The notes under the pieces: model-generated
Told to the model about the DNA's origin: nothing
The model's input: only the letters and a program-made list of their open reading frames with translations
The model's database searches: none
Part shown: positions 1-11,576 of the stretch, piece after piece
Layout of the letters: every line of letters starts with the position of its first letter
Position numbering within the stretch: position 1 is the stretch's first letter
NCBI RefSeq assembly: GCF_900444945.1
Contig: NZ_UFRM01000001.1
Coordinates: forward strand, 2,144,001-2,208,000
DNA length: 64,000 nt
Direction: 5' to 3'
DNA from: Actinobacillus lignieresii
GTDB lineage: Bacteria; Pseudomonadota; Gammaproteobacteria; Enterobacterales; Pasteurellaceae
Program-made: the position numbers and the translations under genes

Positions 1-35
1 CTAAAATAACAAAGTATTTGTGAATTTACATAAAA

Positions 36-118
36 ATGAGAGTGATTTATATTTGTAATTCTATCAGTGCTAAAATAAGATTTCAATACAAATAAAAATG
101 ATTCTTAAAAAGATTTAT
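36..118. promoter_or_regulatory. Two Fur-box-like sites upstream of mutL
   Basis: No gene is visible in positions 1-215. ATGAGAGTGATTTATAT (36-52) matches the strong Fur-like site at 40086-40102 at 14 of 17 positions. A second copy of the core, ATGATTCTTAA, lies at 108-118. The sites more likely serve a divergent gene left of the window than mutL. This is inference from motif similarity only. Confidence 0.3.
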
Positions 119-215
119 TTACGTATTAAGCGACGTGAAAACGCCTTTTTCTATAAAAACGCGGATATTTTCGCTAGAATGGGTGTTATATTTTTATTGT
201 TATTCGAGAAATAGT

Positions 216-2084
<1,869 letters not shown>

Positions 2085-2102
2085 AGTGTTTTTATGTAAT
2101 AA

Positions 2103-2241
2103 AACCATAATTTAATTATGGTTAAGTAATTGATTTTGTTAAATTTTTGTGAACTATGTCATAAAATTGATAAATTGTTGTTGCACAAAAAAAGTACGTG
2201 GGCATACTAAAGGCAGTTCTAATGTTTAAATTTTAAACATT
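2103..2241 (+). promoter_or_regulatory. Regulatory region of the alcohol dehydrogenase gene
   Basis: Three elements lie between mutL and the dehydrogenase gene. A hairpin AACCATAA-TTTAA-TTATGGTT is at 2103-2123. A CRP-like site, TGTGAACTATGTCATA, is at 2148-2163 in an A/T-rich setting. A 10-bp inverted repeat AATGTTTAAA/TTTAAACATT with a 1-nt centre is at 2221-2241, about 45 nt before the start codon, where a repressor or activator dimer could bind. CRP control is inferred from motif match; the factor for the inverted repeat is unknown. Confidence 0.45.
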
Positions 2242-2283
2242 GTCCAAAAGCGTTTACCGTTGTTTTACTTCATAGGAGAAATC

Positions 2284-3333
2284 ATGATGAAAATGCGTGC
2301 TGCTGTGGTTGCCCCACAATGTGATGGAACAGTTGAAATTGTTGAACGTGACATTCCGGAAATCAAAAATGGCGAAGCCCTTGTTGAAGTTGAATATTGC
2401 GGCGTATGTCATACCGATTTACACGTCGCTGCCGGCGATTACGGTAAAAAACCGGGTCGTATCTTAGGCCACGAAGGGATCGGTATAGTTAAATCGATCG
2501 CACCGGATGTGACTAATTTAAAAGTCGGTGATCGTGTCAGTATTGCATGGATGTTCGAGAGCTGCGGCTCGTGCGAATATTGCACTACCGGACGCGAAAC
2601 GCTTTGCCGTAGCGTGAAAAATGCCGGCTATACGGTGGACGGCGGTATGGCGACGCACTGTGTCGTAACGGCAGATTATGCGGTAAAAGTACCGGAAGGC
2701 TTAGATCCGGCACAAGCAAGTAGTATCACTTGCGCCGGCGTAACCACTTATAAAGGGATTAAAGTCTCGGGCGTACGTGCTGGACAATGGATTGCGATTT
2801 ACGGTGCCGGCGGTTTAGGTAACTTGGCGGTGCAATATGCGAAGAAAGTATTCGGCGCACGTGTGATTGCGATCGATATTAATGACGATAAACTGGCGTT
2901 TGCCAAAGAAGTCGGTGCGGATTTAACCATTAATCCGTTAAAAGAAGACAGCGTACAAGTGATTCAAGAAAAAGTAGGCGGTGCGCATGCGGCGGTTGTG
3001 ACGGCGGTATCCAAAGTGGCGTTTAACGCTGCGGTGAACTGCGTTCGAGCAGGCGGTCGCGTGGTGGCTATCGGTCTGCCGCCGGAAACCATGGATCTTT
3101 CTATCCCTCGTATCGTATTGGACGGTATTGAAATTGTAGGCTCGTTGGTCGGTACTCGTCAAGATCTTGCCGAGGCGTTCCAATTCGGTGCGGAAGGTTT
3201 AGTGGTACCGTTAGTGCAATTACGTCGCTTGGACGAAGCGAATGACATTTTCCAAGAAATGCGTGACGGTAAAATTCAAGGTCGAATGGTTATCGATATG
3301 AAAAAAGGCTGCGGTTGCGGCTGTAGCCACTAA
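2284..3333 (+). CDS. adhP: Zinc-dependent alcohol dehydrogenase, AdhP type
   Basis: NAD-dependent medium-chain alcohol dehydrogenase that interconverts short primary alcohols and aldehydes. It has 349 residues. Catalytic zinc ligands sit in CGVCHTDLH and GHEGIG, the structural zinc cluster in [15 protein letters not shown], and the nucleotide site in [12 protein letters not shown] 2284 follows an AGGAG box at 2274-2278 (ATG 2287 is the alternative). The C-terminus ends in an unusual [10 protein letters not shown] tail with three cysteines. The gene stands alone between mutL and miaA, with its own regulatory region and terminator, so it is a monocistronic insertion relative to E. coli. Confidence 0.93.
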   Translation: MMKMRAAVVAPQCDGTVEIVERDIPEIKNGEALVEVEYCGVCHTDLHVAAGDYGKKPGRILGHEGIGIVKSIAPDVTNLKVGDRVSIAWMFESCGSCEYCTTGRETLCRSVKNAGYTVDGGMATHCVVTADYAVKVPEGLDPAQASSITCAGVTTYKGIKVSGVRAGQWIAIYGAGGLGNLAVQYAKKVFGARVIAIDINDDKLAFAKEVGADLTINPLKEDSVQVIQEKVGGAHAAVVTAVSKVAFNAAVNCVRAGGRVVAIGLPPETMDLSIPRIVLDGIEIVGSLVGTRQDLAEAFQFGAEGLVVPLVQLRRLDEANDIFQEMRDGKIQGRMVIDMKKGCGCGCSH

Positions 3334-3348
3334 GCCTTAATCGGCAAG

Positions 3349-3386
3349 CGGTCGTAAGTCGGAAGATTTACGACCGTTTTTGTTTT
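3349..3386 (+). terminator. Intrinsic terminator after adhP
   Basis: The 9-bp perfect stem CGGTCGTAA/TTACGACCG has a 10-nt loop and is followed by TTTTTGTTTTT. The left arm contains most of an uptake core (AAGCGGTC). Confidence 0.85.
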
Positions 3387-3464
3387 TATGTTTAATTATA
3401 CCGATTTGGGCTTTTGGCAAATTTCCGTTAAAATTCGACCGCTTATAACTCAACAGAAAATAAA

Positions 3465-4409
3465 ATGAATAAAAAACCTTTAGCGATTTTTTTAATGGGC
3501 CCAACGGCTTCGGGTAAAACCGATTTGGCGATTGCTTTGCGCCAAACGCTTCCGGTGGAAGTAATTAGCGTGGATTCCGCACTGATTTATAAAGGGATGG
3601 ATATCGGTACGGCAAAACCGAGTAAAGCGGAATTGGAGCTTGCCCCTCACCGTTTGATTGATATTTTGGATCCGAGCGAAAGTTATTCGGCGATGAATTT
3701 CCGAGAAGACGCTTTGCGTGAAATGGCGGAAATTACGGCAAGCGGACGAATCCCGTTATTGGTCGGCGGGACAATGCTTTATTATAAAGCTTTACTGGAA
3801 GGGCTTTCTCCTTTACCTTCGGCGGATCCGGCGATTCGTGCCGAAATAGAAGCGAAAGCCGAGCAAATCGGTTGGAGCGGTTTGCATCGCGAATTATTGG
3901 CGATTGACCCTATTGCCGGAAATCGCATTAATCCGAATGACAGCCAACGAATTAATCGTGCTTTGGAAGTGTTCTATATTACCGGTAAAACAATGACGGA
4001 GCTGACCGCTCAACAGGGCGATAGCTTGCCTTATAACGTCCTTCAATTTGCGATTGCGCCGCAAGACAGAGCGGTATTACATCAACGTATCGAACAACGT
4101 TTTTATAAAATGATGGAACTCGGCTTTCAACAAGAAGTCGAAAAATTACGTGCCAGAGGCGATTTACACAAAGATCTTCCGTCGATTCGTTGCGTCGGTT
4201 ATCGTCAAATGTGGGAATATCTTGACGGTGATGTTTCACTGGATGAAGCGATTTACAAAGGAATCTGTGCGACTCGCCAGCTTGCCAAGCGTCAAATTAC
4301 TTGGCTGCGAGGTTGGAACGGTGAAATAACGTGGCTGGACAGCTTAGATCCGACCAGTTCTAAGCTAAAAATGATCGAAAAGATCGCACAAAATTCAATT
4401 AAATTATGA
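3465..4409 (+). CDS. miaA: tRNA dimethylallyltransferase
   Basis: Adds a dimethylallyl group to N6 of A37 in tRNAs that read codons starting with U, the first step of ms2i6A formation. The protein has 314 residues. The P-loop GPTASGKT is at residues 11-18, the substrate motif [16 protein letters not shown] follows, and [11 protein letters not shown] lies in the middle, all diagnostic of MiaA. It precedes hfq by 64 nt, the conserved miaA-hfq-hflX order of gamma-proteobacteria. Confidence 0.97.
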
Positions 4410-4473
4410 TAATATCATCTTTGCCTTTGGCACTAAGACGATATTTACCACAACAATAAAAAAGGAAAAGAAA

Positions 4474-4752
4474 ATGGCAAAAGGTCAATCTTTACAAGAT
4501 CCATATTTGAATGCACTTCGTCGTGAGCGTATTCCTGTTTCAATTTATTTAGTTAACGGCATTAAATTACAAGGTCAAATCGAGTCTTTCGACCAATTCG
4601 TAATTTTATTAAAAAATACGGTAAGCCAAATGGTTTACAAGCACGCTATTTCAACCGTAGTTCCGGCACGTTCCGTATCTCATAACAACGGCGGTGCGGC
4701 ACATACGCAACAATCTCCTGCGGTTGAAGCGGTTGCAGATAAAGCGGAATAA
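4474..4752 (+). CDS. hfq: RNA chaperone Hfq
   Basis: Sm-like hexameric protein that anneals small RNAs to mRNAs. It has 92 residues. The N-terminal [20 protein letters not shown] segment and the Sm2 motif YKHAIS are essentially those of E. coli Hfq. The C-terminal tail is shorter and ends in alanine, glutamate and valine residues. The AAAAAGGAAAAG ribosome-binding region lies just before the ATG. An intrinsic terminator follows 40 nt downstream. Confidence 0.98.
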
Positions 4753-4792
4753 TTAAGCTATTACTACACAAGCTTTTTTAACTGATCAGATA

Positions 4793-4830
4793 CCAAATAC
4801 AGATGAAAACGCTGTATTTGGTTTTGCTTT
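4793..4830 (+). terminator. Intrinsic terminator between hfq and hflX
   Basis: The perfect 10-bp stem CCAAATACAG/CTGTATTTGG has a 9-nt loop and is followed by TTTTGCTTT. It lies within a reading frame that is open into hflX (stop at 4754-4756), so the hflX start must lie downstream of it. Confidence 0.75.
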
Positions 4831-4924
4831 ATCTGAGAAACAGACAAAAGACTTTTCTCATACGCAAGATAAAGCAGTCTTAGTCCATCTCTTTCTTTCT
4901 CAAACTAAAGATATTGAGAATCTT

Positions 4925-6148
4925 ATGGAATTTCAAACGCTTGCTGAATCAGCAGGTGTTGAAATTCTTGCCACACTCACCACCTCTCGCTCCGCACCGC
5001 ATATCAAATATTTTGTCGGACAAGGCAAAGCCGATGAAATTGCTCAAGTCGTGAAAGATTTAGGTGCAACGGTAGTGTTGGTTAATCATGAATTAAGCCC
5101 TTCTCAAACTCGTAATCTGCAAGCATTATGCGAATGTCGGGTGGTGGACAGAACCGGTCTGATTTTAGATATTTTTGCCCAACGTGCCAGATCGCACGAA
5201 GGGAAATTACAGGTCGAGTTAGCTCAGCTTAAACATTTGGCAACACGTTTGGTACGCCGTTTGGGCAATCAGGATCAGCAAAAGGGTGGCGCAGTCGGTT
5301 TACGCGGGCCGGGTGAAACTCAGCTGGAAACCGACCGCCGTTTGATTAAAGTACGAATTCAACAACTGCAAAATCGCTTGGAGAAAGTGAATAAGCAGCG
5401 CAGTCAAAATCGGAAAACTCGCCAAAAAGCGGATATTCCGACCGTGTCGTTGGTGGGTTATACCAATGCGGGCAAATCGACTTTATTCAATGCGATTACT
5501 AATGCCGGTGTTTATGCGGCGGATCAGTTATTCGCAACGCTTGATCCGACTTTACGCCGAATGCAGATTCAAGATGTTGGCACGACGATTTTGGCGGATA
5601 CGGTCGGTTTTATTCGTTTCTTACCGCATGATTTGGTTTCCGCCTTTAAATCGACTTTACAGGAAACCACCGAAGCGAGTTTACTGTTACACGTGATTGA
5701 TGCGGCGGATGATCGTAAAAATGAAAATATTGACGCGGTCAATCAAGTCTTAGATGAAATCGGTGCGTTAGACATTCCAACGTTATTGGTCTATAACAAA
5801 GTTGATAAACTCGAAGGTGTGATGCCGCATATCGAGCGTAATGACAACGGTAAACCGGTAGCGGTTTATCTCTCCGCACAAGCTAATCAAGGTATTGATT
5901 TGCTATATGAGGCGATTAGAGAATGTTTACGCAACGAGTTGGTGTGTGAGAAAGTATTATTACCGGCAACCGCGGGGCAAATTTATACGCAATTTCACCT
6001 ACAACGTTGTATTAAAAATGAAAGCTTTAATCAGTTTGGTGATCGATTGGTTGAAGTGGAAGTCGATTTAGTACAATGGAATAAATGGTTAAAACAATTT
6101 CCCGAATTAACCGAATATGTTGAATTTGCAATTTGGGAAGAGGACTAG
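4925..6148 (+). CDS. hflX: Ribosome-associated GTPase HflX
   Basis: GTPase that splits stalled or heat-damaged 70S ribosomes. From ATG 4925 it has 407 residues. The N-terminal nucleotide-binding region contains GQGKADEI. The glycine-rich linker [15 protein letters not shown] comes before the G domain with G1 [10 protein letters not shown]3 DTVGF and G4 NKVD. The start is doubtful: the in-frame codons just upstream (4865-4924) translate to [19 protein letters not shown], which aligns with the E. coli HflX N-terminus (EQAVLVHIYFTQ). That segment has no ATG, GTG, TTG or CTG; ACG at 4862 is the only plausible non-standard initiator in the right place. The coordinate given is therefore the first standard start, not necessarily the real one. 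Confidence 0.92.
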   Translation: MEFQTLAESAGVEILATLTTSRSAPHIKYFVGQGKADEIAQVVKDLGATVVLVNHELSPSQTRNLQALCECRVVDRTGLILDIFAQRARSHEGKLQVELAQLKHLATRLVRRLGNQDQQKGGAVGLRGPGETQLETDRRLIKVRIQQLQNRLEKVNKQRSQNRKTRQKADIPTVSLVGYTNAGKSTLFNAITNAGVYAADQLFATLDPTLRRMQIQDVGTTILADTVGFIRFLPHDLVSAFKSTLQETTEASLLLHVIDAADDRKNENIDAVNQVLDEIGALDIPTLLVYNKVDKLEGVMPHIERNDNGKPVAVYLSAQANQGIDLLYEAIRECLRNELVCEKVLLPATAGQIYTQFHLQRCIKNESFNQFGDRLVEVEVDLVQWNKWLKQFPELTEYVEFAIWEED

Positions 6149-6149
6149 A

Positions 6150-6183
6150 ATACAAGCGGTAGCATTGCTACCGCTTTTTGTAT
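6150..6183. terminator. Bidirectional terminator between hflX and the LOG-family gene
   Basis: The stem ATACAAGCGGTAGC/GCTACCGCTTTTTGTAT has an ATT loop and is made around an uptake core. It lies between two convergent genes and has T-runs in both readings. Confidence 0.8.
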
Positions 6184-6744
6184 TTAGTAACGACGAATTT
6201 CTGGTGGTCTATAATTTTGAATAAATTGATCGATTTCAGCAAGCTCATCGGAGAATAACACACAATCCAAATCGGTTTGAGTCAGAAAACCGTTATCGAC
6301 CATTTGTTGATAAAAGGCTTTAAGCGGTTGATAGTAACCTTCGATATCAAAGAAAATACAAGGATTGTTATTTTGTCCGATTCTCGCCCACGATACCACT
6401 TCGCTAATTTCTTCCAACGTCCCGGGACCTCCAGGCAGAGCTATATAAGCATCGCCCAATTCAATCATTTTTAATTTTCGTTCCGGCATATTTTTAACGA
6501 CAATCAGCTCGGTAAGCGAAGGATGAGCTAATTCCCTTTCTTGCAAAAAGGTCGGGATCACGCCGGTTACTTTGCCGTGCCTCGCTAATACGCTGTCGGC
6601 AACAATTCCCATCAAACCTGCTCTTCCGCCGCCGTAAATCAATTGATATTGATGTTTGACAATCCATTCGCCGAGTGCTTGTGCGGCTTGTTGATATTGC
6701 GGTTTGTTTCCTACGCTTGCGCCGCAATAAACGGTAATATTCAT
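6184..6744 (-). CDS. LOG-family protein (TIGR00730, cytokinin riboside phosphoribohydrolase-like)
   Basis: Rossmann-fold protein of the family misnamed lysine decarboxylase. Members hydrolyse nucleoside 5'-monophosphates to base plus ribose 5-phosphate. It has 186 residues. The family signature PGGxGTxxE appears as PGGPGTLEE, and GGGRAGLMG is the phosphate-binding turn. The substrate in bacteria is usually not proven. It is transcribed divergently from the MazG-like gene. Confidence 0.85.
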   Translation of the reverse strand: MNITVYCGASVGNKPQYQQAAQALGEWIVKHQYQLIYGGGRAGLMGIVADSVLARHGKVTGVIPTFLQERELAHPSLTELIVVKNMPERKLKMIELGDAYIALPGGPGTLEEISEVVSWARIGQNNNPCIFFDIEGYYQPLKAFYQQMVDNGFLTQTDLDCVLFSDELAEIDQFIQNYRPPEIRRY

Positions 6745-6806
6745 TGGCTTTCCTATTTTTTCCGATTAAACTGAAATTATTATGACAAGCCGAACAAGGA
6801 AATACA

Positions 6807-7130
6807 ATGCAGATTCAAGATTATCAAAACTGGGTTAGAACGTTTTATCAGATGCAGGGTTGGTATTGCTATAACCCGTTTATTCGAGTGAACTTTTTAA
6901 GCGAAGAAGTCGGGGAAGTGGCGCGGGCAGTGCGAGCGATTGAAATCGGTCGAGATCGTCCGGATGAAACCGAAGCCTCTTACCAAGAAAAAAGAGCGTG
7001 TTTGATCGAAGAACTGGGCGATGTGCTGGATAATTTGTTTATTTTGGCGGATAAATACGATATCTCGATTGAAGAAGTGATTGAGAAGCATCAAGCGAAA
7101 TTTATCAAACGTTATGTAAAAGACGAATAA
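6807..7130 (+). CDS. MazG-like nucleotide pyrophosphohydrolase
   Basis: Small all-alpha NTP pyrophosphohydrolase of 107 residues. The metal-binding pattern ExxE...ExxD is seen as EEVGEVARAV and EELGDVLDNL. It is a single-domain MazG-type enzyme, unlike the two-domain E. coli MazG. A house-cleaning role on non-canonical NTPs is known for the family; the substrate here is unknown. It is monocistronic and convergent with crp. Confidence 0.85.
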   Translation: MQIQDYQNWVRTFYQMQGWYCYNPFIRVNFLSEEVGEVARAVRAIEIGRDRPDETEASYQEKRACLIEELGDVLDNLFILADKYDISIEEVIEKHQAKFIKRYVKDE

Positions 7131-7170
7131 AAAAAGACCGCTTGTTATCATTAACAAGCGGTCTTTTTTT
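7131..7170. terminator. Bidirectional terminator made of two uptake signals
   Basis: AAAAAGACCGCTTGTTA pairs with TAACAAGCGGTCTTTTT (3-nt loop) and is followed by more T. Each arm holds a complete ACAAGCGGT core, in opposite orientation. It serves both the MazG-like gene and crp. Confidence 0.9.
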
Positions 7171-7178
7171 ATGAAAAT

Positions 7179-7859
7179 TTAGCGAGTGCCATAAACGACA
7201 ATGGTTTTACCGTGTGCTGAAATTAAGCCTTCATCTTCTAGCATTTTTAAGATTCTACCGACCGTTTCTCGAGAACAACCGACCATTTGACCGATTTCTT
7301 GGCGGGTAATCTTAATTTGCATTCCTTCAGGGTGGGTCATTGCATCCGGCATTTTCGCCAAATTCATTAAGGTTTGTGCGATACGACCGGTTACGTCTAA
7401 GAAAGCGAGGTTACTTACTTGGCGTGAGGTTTGGCGTAGGCGGCGAGCCATTTGCGCGGAAAGATACATAAGAATATCCGGATTTAAATGCACAAGCTGT
7501 TTGAATTTTTTATACGAGATTTCCGCAATTTCGCAAGCGCCTTTGGTTTTGACCCAAGCGGTACGCGGCTGAATAGTGTCTTCAAATAAACTGATTTCAC
7601 CGACAAATTCACCTTGACCGAGGTGAGAAAGGATCATTTCTTTCCCTTCTTCATCTTTAATAAACACTGCAACGGAGCCGCTGACGATATAGAATAATGA
7701 TTCGGCATCCTCACCCGCATGAATAAGCGTATATTTTGACGGATAACGATGAATATGACAGTGAGTCAGAAACCATTCCACCGCCGGATCATGAATAGAC
7801 GGGGCGGACAGCTCACTGTCTAGCTGAGGTGTTGAAATTGAAATATCTTGCATCTGCAT
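7179..7859 (-). CDS. crp: cAMP receptor protein CRP
   Basis: Global transcription factor activated by cAMP. In Pasteurellaceae it also acts with Sxy at CRP-S sites to turn on competence genes. It has 226 residues. The cAMP pocket FVGEISLFE and the C-terminal helix-turn-helix [22 protein letters not shown] match E. coli CRP, as does the end [11 protein letters not shown]. The N-terminus is about 15 residues longer and divergent. AGAGG stands 6 nt before the ATG. Confidence 0.97.
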   Translation of the reverse strand: MQMQDISISTPQLDSELSAPSIHDPAVEWFLTHCHIHRYPSKYTLIHAGEDAESLFYIVSGSVAVFIKDEEGKEMILSHLGQGEFVGEISLFEDTIQPRTAWVKTKGACEIAEISYKKFKQLVHLNPDILMYLSAQMARRLRQTSRQVSNLAFLDVTGRIAQTLMNLAKMPDAMTHPEGMQIKITRQEIGQMVGCSRETVGRILKMLEDEGLISAHGKTIVVYGTR

Positions 7860-7930
7860 AAAAAACCTCTATAAATCATTTATAGCTTTTAAGTGGTTAA
7901 AACGTAAGAATTATATCATGCTCGACATGA

Positions 7931-8149
7931 TTAACCTAAGAAAGATTTTTTGTCTTTAATATCTAAACTTTGGTGTAGTTCCGACCAAACGATCACGACT
8001 TTATCCGCTTTTAATTGTGCGAGCAAACGTTCGCGTTTTTCCTCTAAAGAAAGTTCTCTTTCGCCGTAATCGGTGCTTTCTCGTAAAATAAATGAATCCA
8101 ATACATTATTTAATGTTGCAGGTTCAAGTTCTTGCCACGGAATAATCAT
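7931..8149 (-). CDS. yheU: UPF0270 protein YheU
   Basis: Small protein of 72 residues. The starts IIPWQELEPATLNN and LRESTDYGERE match the UPF0270/YheU family. Function is not known. It lies 5 nt behind slmA on the same strand and is probably co-transcribed with it. Confidence 0.85.
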   Translation of the reverse strand: MIIPWQELEPATLNNVLDSFILRESTDYGERELSLEEKRERLLAQLKADKVVIVWSELHQSLDIKDKKSFLG

Positions 8150-8154
8150 AAAAC

Positions 8155-8763
8155 TTACTCAAATAACGGCTTAATTAATGCCCATTGTTTTTCAAAATGT
8201 TGATGTTGGTTGTAACTGAAGTTGGAACGTACTAAACGTAAAAATTGACCTTCGCAAAAATTCACTAAATAGCCTGCCAATGCACGTTCGTCCTCGAACG
8301 TTTTACCTTCACGCAATTTACTCATCTGTAAAATATTGGCGAACTGAAATTCTAAGCCGTCAAAAAATTTGGCGACTCGTGCTTTTAATTGATCGTCTTC
8401 AAACATCAGCGCATGACCGGTTAGAATGCGAGTTACTCCCGGATTTTTGCGGGCGAATTCGATCACGGTGTAGAGAATCGCTTTAACGGTGGATGCCGTG
8501 GTATTTTCTTTGCGTTTACTGGCGTTAATATAACCGGTTAAGGTCTGTTCGATACGCTCAATTAATGCCTCAAACATCTTCGTTTTGCTTGGAAAATAAC
8601 GGTAAAGCGCACCTTCCGAAACGCCGACCGCTTTGGCTAAACGCTCGGTGGTTACACGTTGCATACCGTCTTCGGAATTTAATAAGCCAATCAGCACTTC
8701 AAGGACTTGCTGTTGGCGTTCTTTTACCGATTTTTTAGGCATCTTAACTGTGGGTTGTATCAT
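8155..8763 (-). CDS. slmA: Nucleoid occlusion factor SlmA
   Basis: TetR-family DNA-binding protein that blocks FtsZ ring assembly over the chromosome. It has 202 residues. The N-terminal helix-turn-helix [24 protein letters not shown] and the [10 protein letters not shown] segment are typical of SlmA. The neighbours dut and coaBC give the conserved coaBC-dut-slmA order. An uptake-core stem-loop lies between it and dut. Confidence 0.95.
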   Translation of the reverse strand: MIQPTVKMPKKSVKERQQQVLEVLIGLLNSEDGMQRVTTERLAKAVGVSEGALYRYFPSKTKMFEALIERIEQTLTGYINASKRKENTTASTVKAILYTVIEFARKNPGVTRILTGHALMFEDDQLKARVAKFFDGLEFQFANILQMSKLREGKTFEDERALAGYLVNFCEGQFLRLVRSNFSYNQHQHFEKQWALIKPLFE

Positions 8764-8808
8764 AAATTTCTCTTTGTTTTGCCAATCTGCTTATTATCAA
8801 AAGAAGTC

Positions 8809-8854
8809 GCAAGCGGTCATTTTTACAAAATTTTTTACAAATTCGACCGCTTGC
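8809..8854. terminator. Uptake-signal stem-loop between dut and slmA
   Basis: GCAAGCGGTC at 8809-8818 pairs with GACCGCTTGC at 8845-8854 around an A/T loop. It lies between dut and the slmA start on the minus strand and may attenuate or end dut transcription. Confidence 0.55.
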
Positions 8855-8868
8855 TTGAGTAGCGAATA

Positions 8869-9324
8869 TTACTGTTTACCCGAATGACCGAAACCGCCTT
8901 CGCCACGTTCGGTTTGTGCAAAATCGTTTACGATATTGAAGCTGGCTTGCACTACCGGCACGAAAACTAACTGTGCAATGCGGTCGCCGACTTCCACTGT
9001 GAAAGGTTTATCGCTACGGTTCCACAATGAAACCATCAACGGGCCTTGATAATCGCTATCGATTAAACCGACTAAATTGCCTAACACGATACCGTTTTTA
9101 TGCCCTAAACCTGAACGAGGTAAAATCACTGCGGCTAAATTCGGATCGGCGATATAAATGGAAATACCGGTTGGGATCAGGATGGTTTGACCCGGTTCTA
9201 CGGTTAAAGCGCTTTCAGTTAAGGCACGTAAATCCAAGCCTGCCGAACCTTCGGTTGCATAAGCCGGTAAGGGAAATTCGTTGCCGATACGGCGGTCTAA
9301 AATTTTTAAGTCGATTTGTTTCAT
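8869..9324 (-). CDS. dut: Deoxyuridine 5'-triphosphate nucleotidohydrolase
   Basis: Hydrolyses dUTP to dUMP and pyrophosphate, keeping uracil out of DNA and feeding dTMP synthesis. It has 151 residues. Trimeric dUTPase motifs are visible in order: [34 protein letters not shown], and the C-terminal [10 protein letters not shown] arm. The start is 9 nt behind the coaBC stop. Confidence 0.97.
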   Translation of the reverse strand: MKQIDLKILDRRIGNEFPLPAYATEGSAGLDLRALTESALTVEPGQTILIPTGISIYIADPNLAAVILPRSGLGHKNGIVLGNLVGLIDSDYQGPLMVSLWNRSDKPFTVEVGDRIAQLVFVPVVQASFNIVNDFAQTERGEGGFGHSGKQ

Positions 9325-9332
9325 TTATGTTC

Positions 9333-10538
9333 CTATTTGTCGTGTTTAAATTGCTCAATAATCTCGTGAACTAAGGCTTCCGCCAGTTTTCTTTTATCGG
9401 CAAGCGGTAGCATTTTCTCACCGTCTTGCCAAAAGAGTTGCAGAGCATTTTGATCTTGCCCGAATACCTGTCCGCCGGACACATCATTAGCACAGATTAA
9501 ATCTAAGTTTTTGCGTTTAAGTTTATCTTTGGCATAGCTTGCGACATCTTGCGTCTCTGCCGCAAAGCCGACGGTAAACGGGCGATTTTCGGTTAAATTT
9601 GCTACATTGGCGATAATGTCCGGATTTTTAACCAATTTAAGCATCAGCTCGTCAGTATCAGCGGTTTTCTTGATTTTTTGCGGAGCGATTTCCGCCATAC
9701 GATAGTCGGCAACTGCAGCACAACCGATAAAAATTGCAGACTTTTGCGCAAATTTGACCGCTTGCTGCTCCATTTCTACCGCAGATTCTACATCGATTCG
9801 AGTGACATTTGCCGGTGTGGCAAGATTGACCGGACCGGCAATCAGATTTACAGTTGCGCCACGTTTGGCGAAGGCTTCGGCAATTGCAAAGCCCATTTTG
9901 CCGGAACTGTGATTGCTGATATAACGTACCGGATCGATCGCTTCACGGGTCGGACCGGCGGTAATTGTCACACTAATATCTTTCAGATCTTGTATATGGT
10001 TAAAGTGATCACATACCGTTTGGAAGATCTCGCTTGGCTCGGACATTCTGCCGGCACCGACATCACCGCAGGCTTGGAAACCGCTATTCGGACCGATCAT
10101 TTGCACGCCGCGATTTGCCAACACCGCTAAATTTTCTTGCGTGATTGCTTGTTTGAACATTTGTTGGTTCATTGCCGGTGCGAGTAAAATCGGGCTGGCG
10201 GTTGCCAAGCAGAGGGTAGAGAGCAAATCATTTGCCATACCGGCACGTAAACGCGCGATAAAATCGGCGGATGCCGGCGCAATAACGACTAAATCCGCCC
10301 ATTTTGCCAGTTCGATATGACTCATTGCTAATTCCGCTTGCGGATCTAACAGAGAAGTTGATACCGCATTCGCCGAAATCGCTTGCAGGGTAAGCGGAGT
10401 AACGAAGGCTTCTGCTGCAGGCGTTAAAACCACCCGCACATCGGCATTAGCTTTTTTTAAATGACGAATTAATTCAATCGTTTTATAAGCGGCGATTCCA
10501 CCGGTAATTCCCACTAAAATGCGCTTGTTATCGAGCAT
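9333..10538 (-). CDS. coaBC: Phosphopantothenoylcysteine synthetase/decarboxylase CoaBC
   Basis: Bifunctional coenzyme A biosynthesis enzyme of 401 residues. The N-terminal CoaC half (flavoprotein decarboxylase) starts [14 protein letters not shown] and has APAMNQQM. The C-terminal CoaB half (CTP-dependent synthetase) begins near residue 190 with [26 protein letters not shown]. It is first in a minus-strand unit with dut and perhaps slmA-yheU, divergent from radC. Confidence 0.96.
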   Translation of the reverse strand: MLDNKRILVGITGGIAAYKTIELIRHLKKANADVRVVLTPAAEAFVTPLTLQAISANAVSTSLLDPQAELAMSHIELAKWADLVVIAPASADFIARLRAGMANDLLSTLCLATASPILLAPAMNQQMFKQAITQENLAVLANRGVQMIGPNSGFQACGDVGAGRMSEPSEIFQTVCDHFNHIQDLKDISVTITAGPTREAIDPVRYISNHSSGKMGFAIAEAFAKRGATVNLIAGPVNLATPANVTRIDVESAVEMEQQAVKFAQKSAIFIGCAAVADYRMAEIAPQKIKKTADTDELMLKLVKNPDIIANVANLTENRPFTVGFAAETQDVASYAKDKLKRKNLDLICANDVSGGQVFGQDQNALQLFWQDGEKMLPLADKRKLAEALVHEIIEQFKHDK

Positions 10539-10647
10539 AGTAATTCCTATTTTGAAATGTATTTGATCGCTAACATCTTTGTTCGAGCAAAGTCATTAAC
10601 AATAATGTAATTCTACCTTAATAAGCACTCACTCACAATCAATCCGT

Positions 10648-10669
10648 TTTTGCGATCCGTATCGAAAAA
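10648..10669 (+). promoter_or_regulatory. CRP-S competence site upstream of radC
   Basis: The 22-bp sequence TTTTGCGATC-CGTAT-CGAAAAA is a near-perfect Pasteurellaceae CRP-S site, the Sxy-dependent CRP operator of the competence regulon. It lies 77 nt before the radC ATG. radC belongs to the competence regulon of Haemophilus influenzae, so the match of motif and gene is strong. Confidence 0.88.
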
Positions 10670-10745
10670 ATCAAATTTTCCTTTTGTGTCAATTAATTAG
10701 CTTCTTTATGCTGTTTTCTTATTCGGTTTAATTGAGCAAAAAATA

Positions 10746-11417
10746 ATGGATAACGTTGTATTAATGCCAAGAGAAAAATTATTGGCTTCCGGAGCGGAAT
10801 CACTCACCGATCAAGAATTGTTGGCGATTTTTTTACGTACGGGTATTAAAGGCATGCCGGTAATGCAATTATCACAAGAAGTATTGAACTGTTTCGGTTC
10901 GTTACGAGAATTGTTAAGTGCGGATTTAGCTACTTTCTGCCGTATGAAAGGCTTAGGAAAAACACAATTTATCCAGTTGCAAGCATCAAAAGAGATGATA
11001 AAACGTTATTTAGCGCAACAAATGCGGGTACGGGAAAATATTAACGAGCCTTATTTAGCCGTGATGTGTTTTCAGGCGGAACTGGAATCGGAAGAGCGAG
11101 AAGTATTTATGGTGATGTTTCTTGATAATCAGAATCGGTTGATTAAAAAAGAAAAAATGTTTTACGGCACCATTAATCAAGCAACGGTTTACCCTAGAGA
11201 AATCATTAAAGAAGCATTAAAATGTAATGCGGCGGCAATTATTGTTGCACACAATCATCCGTCGGGAAATTGTACTCCTTCCGAATCGGATAGAGCATTG
11301 ACGAAAAAACTGGAAATGGCGTGCGATTTGGTCGGTATTCGCTTTGTCGATCATATCGTTGTCGGCAAAGGCGATTATTTTTCCTTCGAAGAAGAGAAGT
11401 TTCGCCGAAATAATTGA
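10746..11417 (+). CDS. radC: RadC/JAB-domain protein, competence regulon
   Basis: It has 223 residues. An N-terminal helix-hairpin-helix region (RMKGLGKTQF) is followed by an MPN/JAB metalloprotease-like domain with HNHPSGNCTPSESD (HxHx7-10D). The molecular function is unknown; it is not needed for DNA repair as once thought. The CRP-S site upstream implies induction during competence. It lies in front of rpmB-rpmG, as in many gamma-proteobacteria. Confidence 0.94.
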   Translation: MDNVVLMPREKLLASGAESLTDQELLAIFLRTGIKGMPVMQLSQEVLNCFGSLRELLSADLATFCRMKGLGKTQFIQLQASKEMIKRYLAQQMRVRENINEPYLAVMCFQAELESEEREVFMVMFLDNQNRLIKKEKMFYGTINQATVYPREIIKEALKCNAAAIIVAHNHPSGNCTPSESDRALTKKLEMACDLVGIRFVDHIVVGKGDYFSFEEEKFRRNN

Positions 11418-11428
11418 TAAATTGAGGC

Positions 11429-11542
11429 TTGAATAACGCTATTAAAGCGAGTATAATCCGTGGTCTTTAAATATGACTTTGGTCGGGCTGAGCCTGACGA
11501 GGCAATTAGCCGAACTGATTATAAGTGCTAATCGCCCGAACC
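11429..11542 (+). promoter_or_regulatory. Promoter and structured leader of rpmB-rpmG
   Basis: The promoter is TTGAAT (11429-11434), 17 nt, TATAAT (11452-11457). The leader then folds: TCGGGC (11483-11488) pairs with GCCCGA (11534-11539), enclosing GGC-AATTA-GCC. Such a fold before ribosomal protein genes often binds a ribosomal protein for feedback control; that role is inferred. Confidence 0.55.
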
Positions 11543-11576
11543 ATTTAAACATTACTTAAGTAATTGGAGAATTAAA

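Noticed and set aside
135-215. N-terminal extension of mutL from GTG 135
   Set aside because: No family member has it, and the canonical [10 protein letters not shown] start at 216 fits all MutL proteins.
4757-4861. ATT at 4760 as the hflX start
   Set aside because: The segment contains a perfect intrinsic terminator and has no similarity to HflX.
9678-10130. 150-codon ORF opposite coaBC
   Set aside because: Antisense shadow of a clearly conserved gene.
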